A DNA stretch of 64,000 bases, taken from contig BSQZ01000011.1 of the NCBI GenBank assembly GCA_033239005.1, positions 5,594,501-5,658,500 of the forward strand. Reading direction: 5' to 3'. Below are positions 11,001 to 23,000 of the stretch, in pieces. Below the pieces are notes generated by a model. The model did no database searches and had not been told where the DNA came from. It saw nothing but the letters and a program-made list of their open reading frames with translations. The position numbers were made by a program, and so were the translations under genes. Numbering within the stretch: the first letter of the stretch is position 1; every line of letters starts with the position of its first letter. Source of the stretch: Lamellibrachia satsuma. Taxonomy: Eukaryota > Annelida > Polychaeta > Sabellida > Siboglinidae.

Positions 11001-14000
11001 GTGTATCTGCATGGGCATCACCCGCAAGAAGAACGTGAAAGGCTACTGGTCACGGCGCAACCCTTCGCAGATTACTCCATACTTCGGACGTGTGATGTCG
11101 TACCGCCGATTTGCGATGTTCCAGCGGGTATTCCACGTCGGCTTTCAGGACCCTGCACCACGTGGACACGTCAACTTTGACCCGTGGAACAAAGTGCGAC
11201 CCGTACTTGATGCCATGAACAAGACCTTCAAGACATACTTCCTGCCGCATCGGTGTGTCTCCATCGATGAAAGTGTGGTGGGGATGAGGAATCATGTTGC
11301 GTATATCCAGTACCTGCCGAACAAGCGCCATTCGAGATTCGGCATCAAGAAGTTTGAACTGTGTGATGCATCCAGTGGCTACGTGATCCATGTCGAACTA
11401 TATGCCGGGAAAGACTTCCCCATTGAGAGCGACATGGGCCAGGCACATGGGGTTGTGATGGACTTGATGAGGAAGTCGGACCTCCTCAACAAGCGCTACC
11501 ATCTCTTCACGGACAACTACTACACGAAGCCAGCATTGGCTGAGGTCCTGTGTGGAGATGGTACGCTGCTGACTGGCACAGTTCGTGCCAACTCGAAGGG
11601 CCTCCCTGTGCTTCCGACCAAACTGCAGGTCGGATAGTGCCTGAACTTCCGCCGCAAGGACACACTGGTCGTCGCATTCAGGGAGAAGAGATCTCAGAAG
11701 AAACCTGTGCTCTTGCTGAGCACGAAAGCAGCGGCAAGCCCAAGTGCGTGGTTGACTACAACCGCTACATGGGCGGGGTAGACTTGAGCGACCGCAAGAT
11801 ATACCATGTGTCAGCAGAGCGTCCATCCAGGAGATACTGGAAAAAGATTTTTTTCAATCTGATGGACATGGCTCTGCTGAACAGCTTCGAGCTGTATTAC
11901 AGCAATACAGATGGCAGACGACAGAAGACCCGCTATGACTTCATCTGCTCTGTGCTTGAGAGTCTGTGTGGCGTCAATGGTGTTGGCGAGGCAGCAGCTG
12001 CTCAACCAGCAGCACCAGCCGCCCAACCAGCAGCAGCACCAGCTGCTCAACCAGACGTTGCACAACCTGCAGTGCCAGAGGGGCATCAGTTGCAGCATCT
12101 TCCCGGCAAGCAGGAAAGAGATTGTGTCGTGTGCTCGGACCGTTCTCGAGGGATACGAAAACGCAGCTCATACTGGTGCACTGGCTGTGGGTCTGGCGTG
12201 CATAAACATTGCTTCTGCAACCTGGTGCACAAGAACCCACGGGTGTGACGGGACTGACACTGTGCCAGCCAGCTGAGACAGAACACTAACATTTGTTGTT
12301 TATTTTTATATCGTATATATTCTAAAATTCGTGAATAAAAAAGTTATCAACGTATGTGCTTGTTTTTGCATTATCTTGTAGGTTAGGTGTATATCAGCAT
12401 TTGGTTCACAGTATATATCACCATTCAACCACTCAATGATTATTGGGCTGCAGTGTGCAAGTATTTCAGTACTTGGTTTCCATTTTACTTGTTTGTAAAA
12501 ATCGCCAATATTTTTCACGGTCTAGTTTACATAAAAAATCATATAAAAAAAAGTTCTAGATGAATTTCTTTCAGGTTTGTTTTATTTTGTAGCTGATATA
12601 TGTGGCAAAATTTCACTAATTGGACATATGTGTATTCAACTGCTCAATAATTATCTAGCAGCAGGGTGAAATGTCTACATTTCTTTGAGTTTTTTGTTGA
12701 ATTTCCGATGATAGTATCTATATGATAACATCATGAAATGTAATAGCTGTTATTTTTTAGTTATAAAGGGTCTTAGCTAAACAATGATACATCAGTTATA
12801 TTTCTAGGGTAATTATTGGCGACACAGTGATTTTTCAAAGAAACCCATATGAATAGCTCCAAACTGTGTACACCGTGGAAGTTCACCATTGGTCACCTGT
12901 AGGGTTAAACTAGAAGTGCAGGGGGGTTACCTAGAGGTGTCTCAAGCAGAACAAGAGGCCACTAGCACAGATAAACCAATATCAAATCATCCGAAAAACA
13001 TCTCTGAAAAAGGTTATAGATGCGTATGTTTAAATGCAAGGAGCATAGTAAATAAGAAAAACGAATTAAACATTATGGTAGAAGATATTGACCCTCACAT
13101 AATTGGTATAACTGAATCATGGGCCAACATAGATATAACAGATGCTGAATTAGGACTGACAGGATACGTAATGTTTAGGAAAGATCGAATAGGAAGAAGG
13201 GGCGGGGGAGTTATTTTATATGTTAAAGAATCTATTCAGGCTTATGAAATAAAATTAGAAAGGGAAGCAGATTGCAATGAAGCTGTTTGGTGCAAAATTG
13301 TTTCAGGAAATTCAAAATTAACTATTGGATTAGTTTACCGAAGTCCAAACATAAACGAAGAGGACAACACAAAAAAAAAACGCTATAAAGGAAATTAGTA
13401 AAGGGGAATGTATCATAATGGGAGATTTTAACCATGGACACATACAATGGAATTCTAGAGAGCACAGGGATTGAGGATCAACAATTTCTATGTTTAATCT
13501 AGGATAGCTTTCTTACTCAGCACGTACTAGAACCAACCAGGGGAGAAAATGTATTAGATATAGTTTTGTCATGACAAAAAGAATTAGTGGACAATGTAAA
13601 AATATTTGAACCATTGGGTAATTTAACAAGATTTAACAAGATTTGCCATCCAAGCCAAAGGCCCAGATGGCAAGTGGACAAGGAAGCCATTGGCTTATCG
13701 AGAGTCCAACAATGTTCACCTACTTATAACCCGCCCTCCTGATATATGTGTCAACCTTGTTTTTAAACATATTCACGCTGCTAGCAGTTACACAATCTGT
13801 AGACAGTTTGTTCCATATAGTGACCATAATCAAATACATTTTGACATCAATGTAAAATCAGAAGGTAAAAATAAGAAAACGTACAAGAGAAACTTCCACA
13901 AAGGTAACTACAAAGATATGAGAAAATACTTAGCAAAGCTAGATTGGAATAACATGCTGATGAATAAGACCGCAATTGAATGTTGGAATATTCTAAAATA

Positions 14001-17000
14001 TGAAATTGAGAGTATCATTGATAAATTTGTTCCCTTCCGAAAACAAGGAAAACGGTGTAGAAAGAAACACTTGTCAAAAGAGGCTATTAGAAAAATAATG
14101 CTAAAACAAACTATGTGGAGGGTTTATAGGCGTACCAGAAAGGAAGAAGACTATGCAAAATACAAAGAGGCACTTAATGCAGCTACAACTGAAATCAGAC
14201 AATCTAAAAGAAGCTATGAGCAAAAACTGGCATGTAACATAAAAAATGACAGCAAGAGTTTTTATGCATATGTCAGGAGTAAACAAAACGTACAAGACAA
14301 GGTTGGACCTCTAGAAGACAGTGCTGGAAATATAATATCACGGGTTTTTAATGGCGGAAGACCTAAATGGTTACTTCAGTTCAGTGTTTACCAAAGAAGA
14401 TATTAGTTCATTACCAGTTGCTGATGCTAAATTTCAGGGGGCTAATTCTGAATATTTAGGACCGTTAGTTGTAACTCCAGAATTGGTAGCTAAGAAAATA
14501 AAGGCAATGAAGGATAACAAATCACCGGGAGTGGATGGGATTCCTCCAAAATTACTAATGGAAACAGTAGATCAAATCAGTATACCACTTGCAAGAGTAT
14601 TCAACTTGTCATTAAAAGAGGGAGTTGTTCCGTTTGAATGGAAAGAAGCAAACATCACACCATTATTTAAAAAGGGTTCGAGAAATAAGTCAGAGAATTA
14701 CAGTCCAGTGAGTTTAACGTCAGTGATTTGTAAATTATTAGAAAGGTTAATTAAAGACCATATGGTGGACTTCCTCGTTAAGCATAAATTATTAAATTCA
14801 TCTCAACATGGATTCCTTAAAGCGAGGTCATGCTTAACAAATATGTTATGTTTTTTGGAAGAAATCACTAAGTGGATAGACGTGGGATCGCCAGTAGATA
14901 TTATCTACTTAGATTTTCAGAAAGCTTTTGACAAAGTGCCACATCAAAGATTGCTACTTAAATTAAAAGCCCATGGTATCAAGGATAGCATAACTGACTG
15001 GATAGAACAATGGCTGACTGACAGAAGACAACGAGTTGTAGTAGATGGAGAAGTTTCAAATTGGAAATCGGTTTTGAGTGGGGTACCTCAAGGATCAGTA
15101 TTAGGACCTATATTATTCTTAATTTATATCAATGACTTGGACGACAGTATAACAAGTAACGTACTGAAATTTGCGGATGACACAAAACTGTTTAGAAAGG
15201 TTAATACTGATGGTGATAAACAACATTTACAAAACGATCTAGACAGATTAGTGAAATGGTCTGAGAAATGGCAGATGCTGTTCAATTTTGGGAAATGTAA
15301 ATGCCTACATACAGGACATGGGAACTTGAATGTAAACTATAAAATGGGAGATACTGTTCTGGGTACTACTGTAAAAGAAAAGGACTTAGGAGTTACAATA
15401 AGCGCTGATATGAAAGTTTCAGAGCAGTGTGGTATTGCAGCTTCAAAGGGTAATCAAATTCTTGGATTGATTAGAAGAAACATAACATACAAGGGAAAAA
15501 AGTTAATTATACCTCTTTATAAAGCAATAGTTAGACCTCATTTAGAATACTGTATACAAGCATGGAGACCATATCGTAAGAAGGATATAGATACGCTTGA
15601 ACGCATACAAAGGAGAGCAACTAAAATGATTCCAGAACTTAGAGACCTTAGTTATGAAGAACGCCTGAAAGAATGTGGTTTAACAACTCTAGAGACAAGG
15701 AGGTTAAGAGGAGATCAGATTGAAGTTTTTAAGATATTGAATGGGTATGAAAATATTGATAGAAATATGTTTTTCTCACTCAAGAAGGATAGCAGAACTA
15801 GAGGACATGAGGTAAAATTAGTAAAGGATCAATGTAGATTGGACATCAGGAAGCACTCGTTCTCACAGAGGACAATAAAAGAATGGAACAAATTGTCAAC
15901 AGATTGTGTAACTGCTAGCAGCGTGAATATGTTTAAAAACAAGGTTGACACATATGTCAGGAGGGCGGGTTATAAGTAGGTGAACATTGTTGGACTCTCG
16001 ATAAGCCAATGGCTTCCTTGTCCACTTGCCATCTGGGCCTTTGGCTTGGATGGCAAATCTTGTTAAATCTATGCATGGTACTGCACAAAGGATCTCATTT
16101 TGCACATTGCATGTCAGATATCCAAAGCATGTCTCAATCGCATGTCCAGATGGCTGTTACACTCCGTGTTCACGACACAACTGACAAGCTCGTTTTGATG
16201 ACAATGAGTTGTCGGAGTTTTCACCAGGGATGTCATCACTACTATTACTTGCTACAGTAATGAAAACAGAATAAGAATAACAACTTTATTGCATTTGTCA
16301 CGTCATATCCAACACAGCAATGTGAAATTATAATTTTTACAAGCAGCCAGTAATTACATGACTTTTTAAGTCCACTAATATCTGAAATATAGATAAATTT
16401 AATTAACTACAAAGACCATTGACACCGTCAATATAATAAAATTGTCAACAATGTCCTAAGGAACAATACCTCCCGTCCAGGCATCGCCCAGGGCTCGACT
16501 GTTTACATGCTCGTCAAGCCAGATTTTTCGGTTTTATTTGCTTTATAATTCATTATATAACAACATACACAACTAACCACATGACCTCAGCCGAGCAAAT
16601 GGCACAAAACACACAATGTTAGAGTTGATACAGTCGACAAGCTGAAAAAGATGGTAACCAAGCTACTTTTGGACAAAGAAAACCAACCGATGCCATTTTC
16701 AATTTATCGCACTCGATCAAAGATCGAGCCACATATAAATCTTATCTCCACATCTATCTCAGAAGCACTTTCATCCGAAGATTCATCCCCAAAATCGCAC
16801 AAACTTCATCTGCAGTGAATGCACCTGTTCTACGAAAAACAGCCATTTTTAAAGCCCACCAGTGCTCAAATTCAAACGTGATTATCTTCGAAACTTTCAA
16901 TACGACCAGATGCTAATTTTACCCACAATTCATAGCTAAGATAAGACGAATTCCGTTACTTTTAGTTTCACATCAATCCACCCGAAGACGCTATCTCCAC

Positions 17001-20000
17001 AGCCTTTTTTCCCAGCGGGTGCTTGCAAGCACCGTGGGAAAAAGAAGGTCGGGGGGCATGCAGGGTCTAATAGATTAACAGTTCTGGTGTGCTTTTTCCT
17101 AGCCAGGCTGCTAGACCATCAAAGATTTTAATTCTGTGTTGATCTGTGCTTCTTTTCCCCTCAATCTTTCCTGTTGTCACTAGATGTTCATCACACAGTG
17201 TATAAATTCAGCTTGTCTTTTCCTGATTTTGTTCATGTCCACAATGGTCTAATATGGAGATCTATATATTTTAGTATTGTAGTTCCAAGGGTTCATACAG
17301 AAAGCATAAAATAAAATTCAAAAACATTTGGGGGGAAAACAACACGTTTTAAGAACATTTTCCGAAGTTTCTGAACGTTCATAAACAACTTTAAACTATT
17401 AAATGTTTATTTCAAATACTCAATAGACTATTTGTGAGAGAGAAAAAGCTAATTGACAGCAACACATTTGTTTTAATAGGAGTCACTGACCCCTTTTTGT
17501 TTTACTTGTTATTTTTAATATTGTAGAAACCAGAGCATTTCTCACCTGTACTCAAATAGGTGTTTGGAGTCCGAGTGGCTGAAGTTACAGCAAATTTACA
17601 GTTTTGTTAATATTAATAAGCAACGCCTGGCAAAGAGTTAGGATTAGGGTACCTAAATGCTGAAGCTGTGGCAATGCCATAACTTTATTCAAGGGGTTTT
17701 CGAAACGCAATGCCATGGCATAACTTCATAAGCCATAACGATTTCGTGCGCTGGAGTCTCCACAAAGCATGTTTTAATCTTCTTCTGCTTCGTAAATATT
17801 TCACTAAAAACAACTTTTATAACAATTTGCTGGCACTCAATTGATGAAATAACAAGTTAGTTATTTAGAATATTGATCCCTAAGGTAAAATTAAAAAAGT
17901 TTTTTATGAAATTACAAAACGGCATTACAGACATAAAATTTTACCGTAATTAGTGACAGTACACACCGCACTAACATCTGATTGCCACCCCAATCCTTCA
18001 CGAACCTTTTTTATTTATCATCCAATAACCACTCATGTCTTGCATTACAATCGCTCTCAGCTTTCGACACAGCGATCATCAATCATTAATCAAACAACTT
18101 GCAGCGAAAACGAAATAAAGTAAACATCATGTGTGCTGGCAGCTGCATCCCAGGCCATCGGGGAAAGAGGTGATATGATTGATTCATGTGTGCACGTGGC
18201 AGCATCTGGTGATTAGTCCAAACTTTGTTATCATAGCGTTGCAGCGGTCTTCCCCGGGAAATTTTCGACAGCATATTAAAAACTTATTAAAAATAATTGA
18301 AGCAATTTACCACTAGTACGAAACATGCAATCATTGATAGTTGGTGCATTCACATAGCATCACATAAATGTGTTTTCAAGAAAACACCTCCATGAATTCA
18401 AGAACATTTAAGGGTACTTGAGTCACAAAGTCAAATTCAAGAACAGGGGATCTGCAGTGGTGAGATTTAGCAGTCGCCCGGTCGCCAATGGTGCCCAAAA
18501 ATGGTTTCGGACGACTTAATTTTTTACTACAGTGGCCCGCATGGCTACTCGAAATATTTATGGAGCTGCAATATTTTTGACCAAACAAAAATAAACCGAA
18601 TGTTAATAAACATCTCAGAAGTGTTGTCCTGGATATATTATTATATATAATATTGCATTTATGTTAACCATAAATCATGTGTTTTGTGACGCGTTTGATA
18701 TTGCAAGAAATGTTACCAAACCATAGCCGAAGCGATATCAATGGGGAGCATTCATTGTACTTTTTATCAACCACGTCGACACTCAACATGTAACTGAACG
18801 GTCATTGTACACTGAAATAATAACCGTTCATGGTAATAGTCTTGGCGCTGTGTGGCGCTACTTTTAGATTATATACTAGCAAAAATGCCCGTCCCCAGGA
18901 TGGGATAACGTGGTAGTTCATACGTGACAGTCGTGATAGCAATATTTACCAAATGCCTCAGGCCCATATACCATCAATACGCTCGAGATTGTTTAATGGA
19001 ATATCAAACGTATTACCAGAAACAACCGCGTCACGCACGTGATGCAATACTCGTTGCATGTTGAAAATGTTGAAGGTCGCGAGAATTTAGACCCATGGAT
19101 ACTTGTGTTGGTTGTAGATTGTAGAATGCCTGCTTTCTACTATCTTTTTATTGACCTCGGGCCAAAACGTGGGTGTGTGCTTTCTACTATAATTAACCCA
19201 TTGTATCCGGAATACGATTCTAGTCGTAGTTACCCTTTGTATCCGGAATACGATTCTAGTCGTAGTTCGTCATTGCGGGGGAAATCCCGGCTATTAGCAT
19301 ATCGCAGTCCTATTGGAAGTTCCATATATAAATAGGCCAACATCTTGGCTTTCATTGGATGGCGATGGGGAAACCCAAATCGAAGCCGCCGATTGGTTAA
19401 CTGGCGTGCCAAGTGAGCACCCCGTGCACAGTTTCCGAATTCACGAGACAAAGAAAAGATGGTGGAGAACGATGTACATGTGTTTTATTCAGTTCAAGAA
19501 TCATAAGGGTGTGACATTTAAAAATAATACACGTTGATGCTAGCATAAAAAGTTTAATAAGTTCCATAAACTACATGTTGACGTATAGGACAGTGCTGCA
19601 AGCATATAGGGCTTCGACAGCATTGATGGACTTGGTGCAGCGGGCAGCAATCGCTGTTGTTTAGTAGCTCCCTGGTGGCAGATATGGGAACACCTAACGC
19701 GCCTCGCTTACAGCGCGGTCCGATATCGTGGACCCCGACCACCGCGTTATACCAAGGCGCGACTGTACCCTCAAATGGTTTACATACCGATGTATTCGCC
19801 GCAGCGCGTGTGATTTCTGCGATTGTTGGAAGTTAAGGTTTTACGTAGGGAACATTTGATTTACCATAAATACCACTAAGAACCTTTTATATATGGGGTA
19901 TTTCTAAAAAATAAAAGGGTTACGTTTCACTCATGTGGCCGTAGATTAATCCCTGAAAGTCGTCTAGGAGGAAAACTTGAACATAACCAAATACAAATAT

Positions 20001-23000
20001 ACGTACAAACATACGCTAGCTCGATTATAGTTAGCTATATCCACATGGTGCGCAGAGTGGGTCTGAGAACGAGGCTGCCGACTTCACTATTTGAAACATT
20101 TGGTTCTCCGCTATTTTATACATTTTTAAACTTTACAGTGTTTTAGTTTTAAACCAGTGTTGCGCAATATAATATTTAAATGTGCTGTTTTATGTAGACC
20201 ACAACGTCAGTGTCAAGATAAGTGTTTTTACATTAAGTTTTATATTTCGACAGTTATGCGTTAACTGACTACTTTTATTATCGCCCATTCTTGTCGCCGG
20301 CACAACACATTTTCTTTGCTTTGGTATTTTTAATTAAACGTTATAATTGTATGCTCTTAATATATTTGCTTCTGTAATATTTTAATTATTCAGCACGCGA
20401 TAATGCACTTATAACCCCTAGTTAACATATAACAGGCCTAGGAGTCACAATTTAGTGATCAGAGTCGGCCCTGGTCAGCATCTCTAATTAAATAAATTAG
20501 TCTTGATGAAGTTGATCCTAGAATTGTGACTTCTTTCCCAGCAGCTGCACTTAGCCTTACCCATCACTGAACATACAATTATGTATTTTCTCTTTGTGCT
20601 GGCCATTTGTTTATTATCTTTGTCTACATTGTTTAAAGAAAAATGCTATTCTTTTGATGAAGATATATACAATACGTATAGACACTCTGAAATATTCATC
20701 AACAATAGTATACGATTTAACTTCTCACAAACGTCATCTTTACATCTTTCTTATCTTCGACTATGTACACAAAGAAAATGGTCTACAAAATCTGGTTGTA
20801 ACCCATCATTTAGACTGTCTATCATCCTCCTTCTTGCAGGTGATATCTCAATAAATCCTGGACCAAAAACATTTCAAAACATGCGCTTTGCCACTACTAA
20901 TGTTCGATCTGTACGTCACAAATCTGCTGCCCTTTCTGATCTGATATTATCTAAACACATAGACATTTTGGCTTTAACAGAAACATGGCTATTAGCGTCT
21001 GATACATCAGCCTGTCTTGCCGATATTTGCCCAAATGGTTTTTGCCTATACCATCACCCCTCTCGCTCAGGTAGGGGTGGTGGAGTCGCATTCCTAGTAC
21101 CTGAAATATATAAAGTAGAAATTATTCATACACCTCAATACCAAAGCTTTGAGGTAATTTGTATTGTTATAAAACCTTATCTGCTAATTTTATATGCATC
21201 TACCGTTCTCCTGCATGCACAAATACATTCTTTGATGAATTTCCAGATTTCCTTGAAACCACCTTACAATTCCAAGAAGACATTTACATGTTTGGGGATT
21301 TCAATATCCACCTTGATCTACCATGTCCAAATACTAGATCATTCATGGATGTCCTTCAAACATATGCATTACATCAACACGTTTCATTTCCTACACACGT
21401 TCATAGTCATTGGCTCGACCTGTTTATTACTAGATCTACTTGCACTAACATTAAAGCAATATTCCCTACTGATGGTTTATCAGATCACCTTTGTGTCATT
21501 ATCGATTTGCGGTTGCAAGTTGATTCAAAATCTAGAAAAAAAATGATCACATTTCGACCAATAAATAAAATTAACATAAATACCCTTCATGAGGATCTAG
21601 CAAACTGTGATCTTTTGATCAAACCTAAATCTACACTATGCGAGCTTGTTAATCAGTACAATGAAACATTAAATAAACTTCTGGATAAACATGCTCCGAA
21701 ACAAACCAAAAGTGTACAAGTTCGCCCTCCATCACCATGGATGTCTAATGATATAATAGTAGCAAAACGTCGTCGTCAATATCTTGAAAGAATTTGGCGA
21801 CGAACTCGTTCTCCAATTGATCGATCCCGTTATACTAAACAGCTACATATATGTAATCACATGATGTCAAAAGCAAAGTCCGATTACTATACACATTTTA
21901 TCACAACAAATTCTGAAAACCCTCGGCAGATGTGGAAATCTGTTAACAAAATTCTACATCGGCAGAAATTAAAAGCACTGCCTGAACATTCTTCATTGGA
22001 TACATTGTGTAGTTCTTTTTCAAAATACTTTACACATAAGATTGCTCGTATTCGATCAAATTTTGTCATTAATAATAATGACTTTGATTTCCCTGAACCG
22101 CCACTTTCTGAAAAAACACTACAAAGTTTCACACCTGCAACTACTAATGAAGTTCTCACCATTATTAAAAAATATCCTAACAAATCGTGTGATCTTGACC
22201 CATTTCCAACACTTCTACTAAAAAGCTGTATCGATCCACTCATCTTTCCAATTACTACTATCATAAACCTTTCAATGCAGAGTGGAGTTGTTCCACAGGA
22301 TTTCAAACATGCTCTTGTAAATCCTCTTATTAAAAAACAAACTTTGTGCAAAGATGACCTAAGGAATTATCGTCCTATCTCTAATCTCAGTTTTCTGTCA
22401 AAAATATTGGAAAAAGTAGTTGCTAATCGCCTTCATGAACATATTTACAACCATCACTTATCAAATGATCTACAGTCTGCATATAAACGATTCCATTCTA
22501 CTGAAACAGCTCTTCTCAAGATACACAATGATATAGTTGATAACATGGACAATGGCAAAGTCACAGCACTCACTTTACTTGATCTCTCAGCTGCTTTCGA
22601 TACAATTGATCATTCAATCCTTTTACAACGCCTCCATAGATATTTTGGAATTTCTGGCCCAGCTCTTCGGTGGTTCAAATCATTTTTATCAGACAGATAT
22701 CAAAGTATTAACATATCTGGCACATTATCTAGCCCACAACATCTACCATTTGGAGTGCCGCAAGGATCCGTCCTTGGCCCTGTTCTGTTCAGCTTATATA
22801 CTACATCGCTCAGCCAAGTTATTGCTAATCGTAATCTCAGTCATCACCTTTATGCTGATGACACACAGGTTTACATATCTCTTTCACAATCAAATGTACA
22901 AGAATCTCTTTCGACTTTTAGTGATTGCCTTACTGATATCTTGTCGTGGATGGAATCAAGTAAGCTAAAGCTTAATCCAGACAAAACAGACCTTATTATT

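Larger units (their letters stand above)
9663..12248 (+). pseudogene. piggyBac transposase, spliced, with one stop and one frameshift
   Basis: Exon 1 (9663-9878) encodes an acidic Ser/Asp-rich N-terminus of 72 residues. A GTAAGA...TTGCAG intron (9879-10587) joins in phase to exon 2. Exon 2 carries the piggyBac DDE_Tnp_1_7 core: [23 protein letters not shown] (first Asp), [11 protein letters not shown] (second Asp), [15 protein letters not shown] (third Asp). It ends with a Cys/His zinc-binding tail ([20 protein letters not shown]). An Ala/Pro/Gln-rich linker precedes the tail. TAG at 11635-11637 and a frameshift near 11730, between LLSTKA and GKPKCVV, inactivate it. The family cuts and pastes at TTAA without leaving a footprint. 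Few lesions imply recent arrival. Codon use is GC-richer than the surroundings. Confidence 0.88.
9145..12904 (+). mobile_element. piggyBac-family DNA transposon, complete ends
   Basis: This 3760-bp element starts CCCTACAGGTGACCA (9145-9159) and ends in the exact reverse complement (12890-12904). It is flanked on both sides by TTAA (9141-9144, 12905-12908), the diagnostic piggyBac target duplication. It carries one spliced transposase gene in the same orientation and a poly(A) signal AATAAA at 12334-12339. It is inserted at the ORF1/ORF2 boundary of the CR1-like LINE. The ends look intact and could still be mobilised in trans; the transposase itself is broken. Confidence 0.95.
8414..16075 (+). 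mobile_element. CR1-like LINE, interrupted by piggyBac
   Basis: Without the nested insertions this element has ORF1 (esterase-like), then ORF2 (APE-type endonuclease and reverse transcriptase), then a short 3' end with a reiterated 10-bp tail (cttgttaaat). SGNH-esterase ORF1s are known in CR1-clade LINEs, and short 3' tail repeats are typical of CR1. The 5' end is not defined; 8414 is only the first recognisable coding position. The element lies in MITD1 intron 1, same orientation. Its coding parts carry several stops and frameshifts, and it is inactive. Confidence 0.8.

Noticed and set aside
12889..12904. Apparent start of the LINE endonuclease frame inside the piggyBac inverted repeat
   Set aside because: These codons belong to the piggyBac end; the LINE sequence resumes only after TTAA at 12905.
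13690..13800. Open frame starting [12 protein letters not shown] taken as endonuclease coding sequence
   Set aside because: It is the antisense 3' end of the same LINE read through by chance; the identical peptide appears on the minus strand at 15896-16105.
19622..19665. Possible tRNA-derived SINE from the cttggtgcagcgggc motif shared with position ~5066
   Set aside because: Only 15 bp match exactly, and no A/B box pair or tail could be defined.
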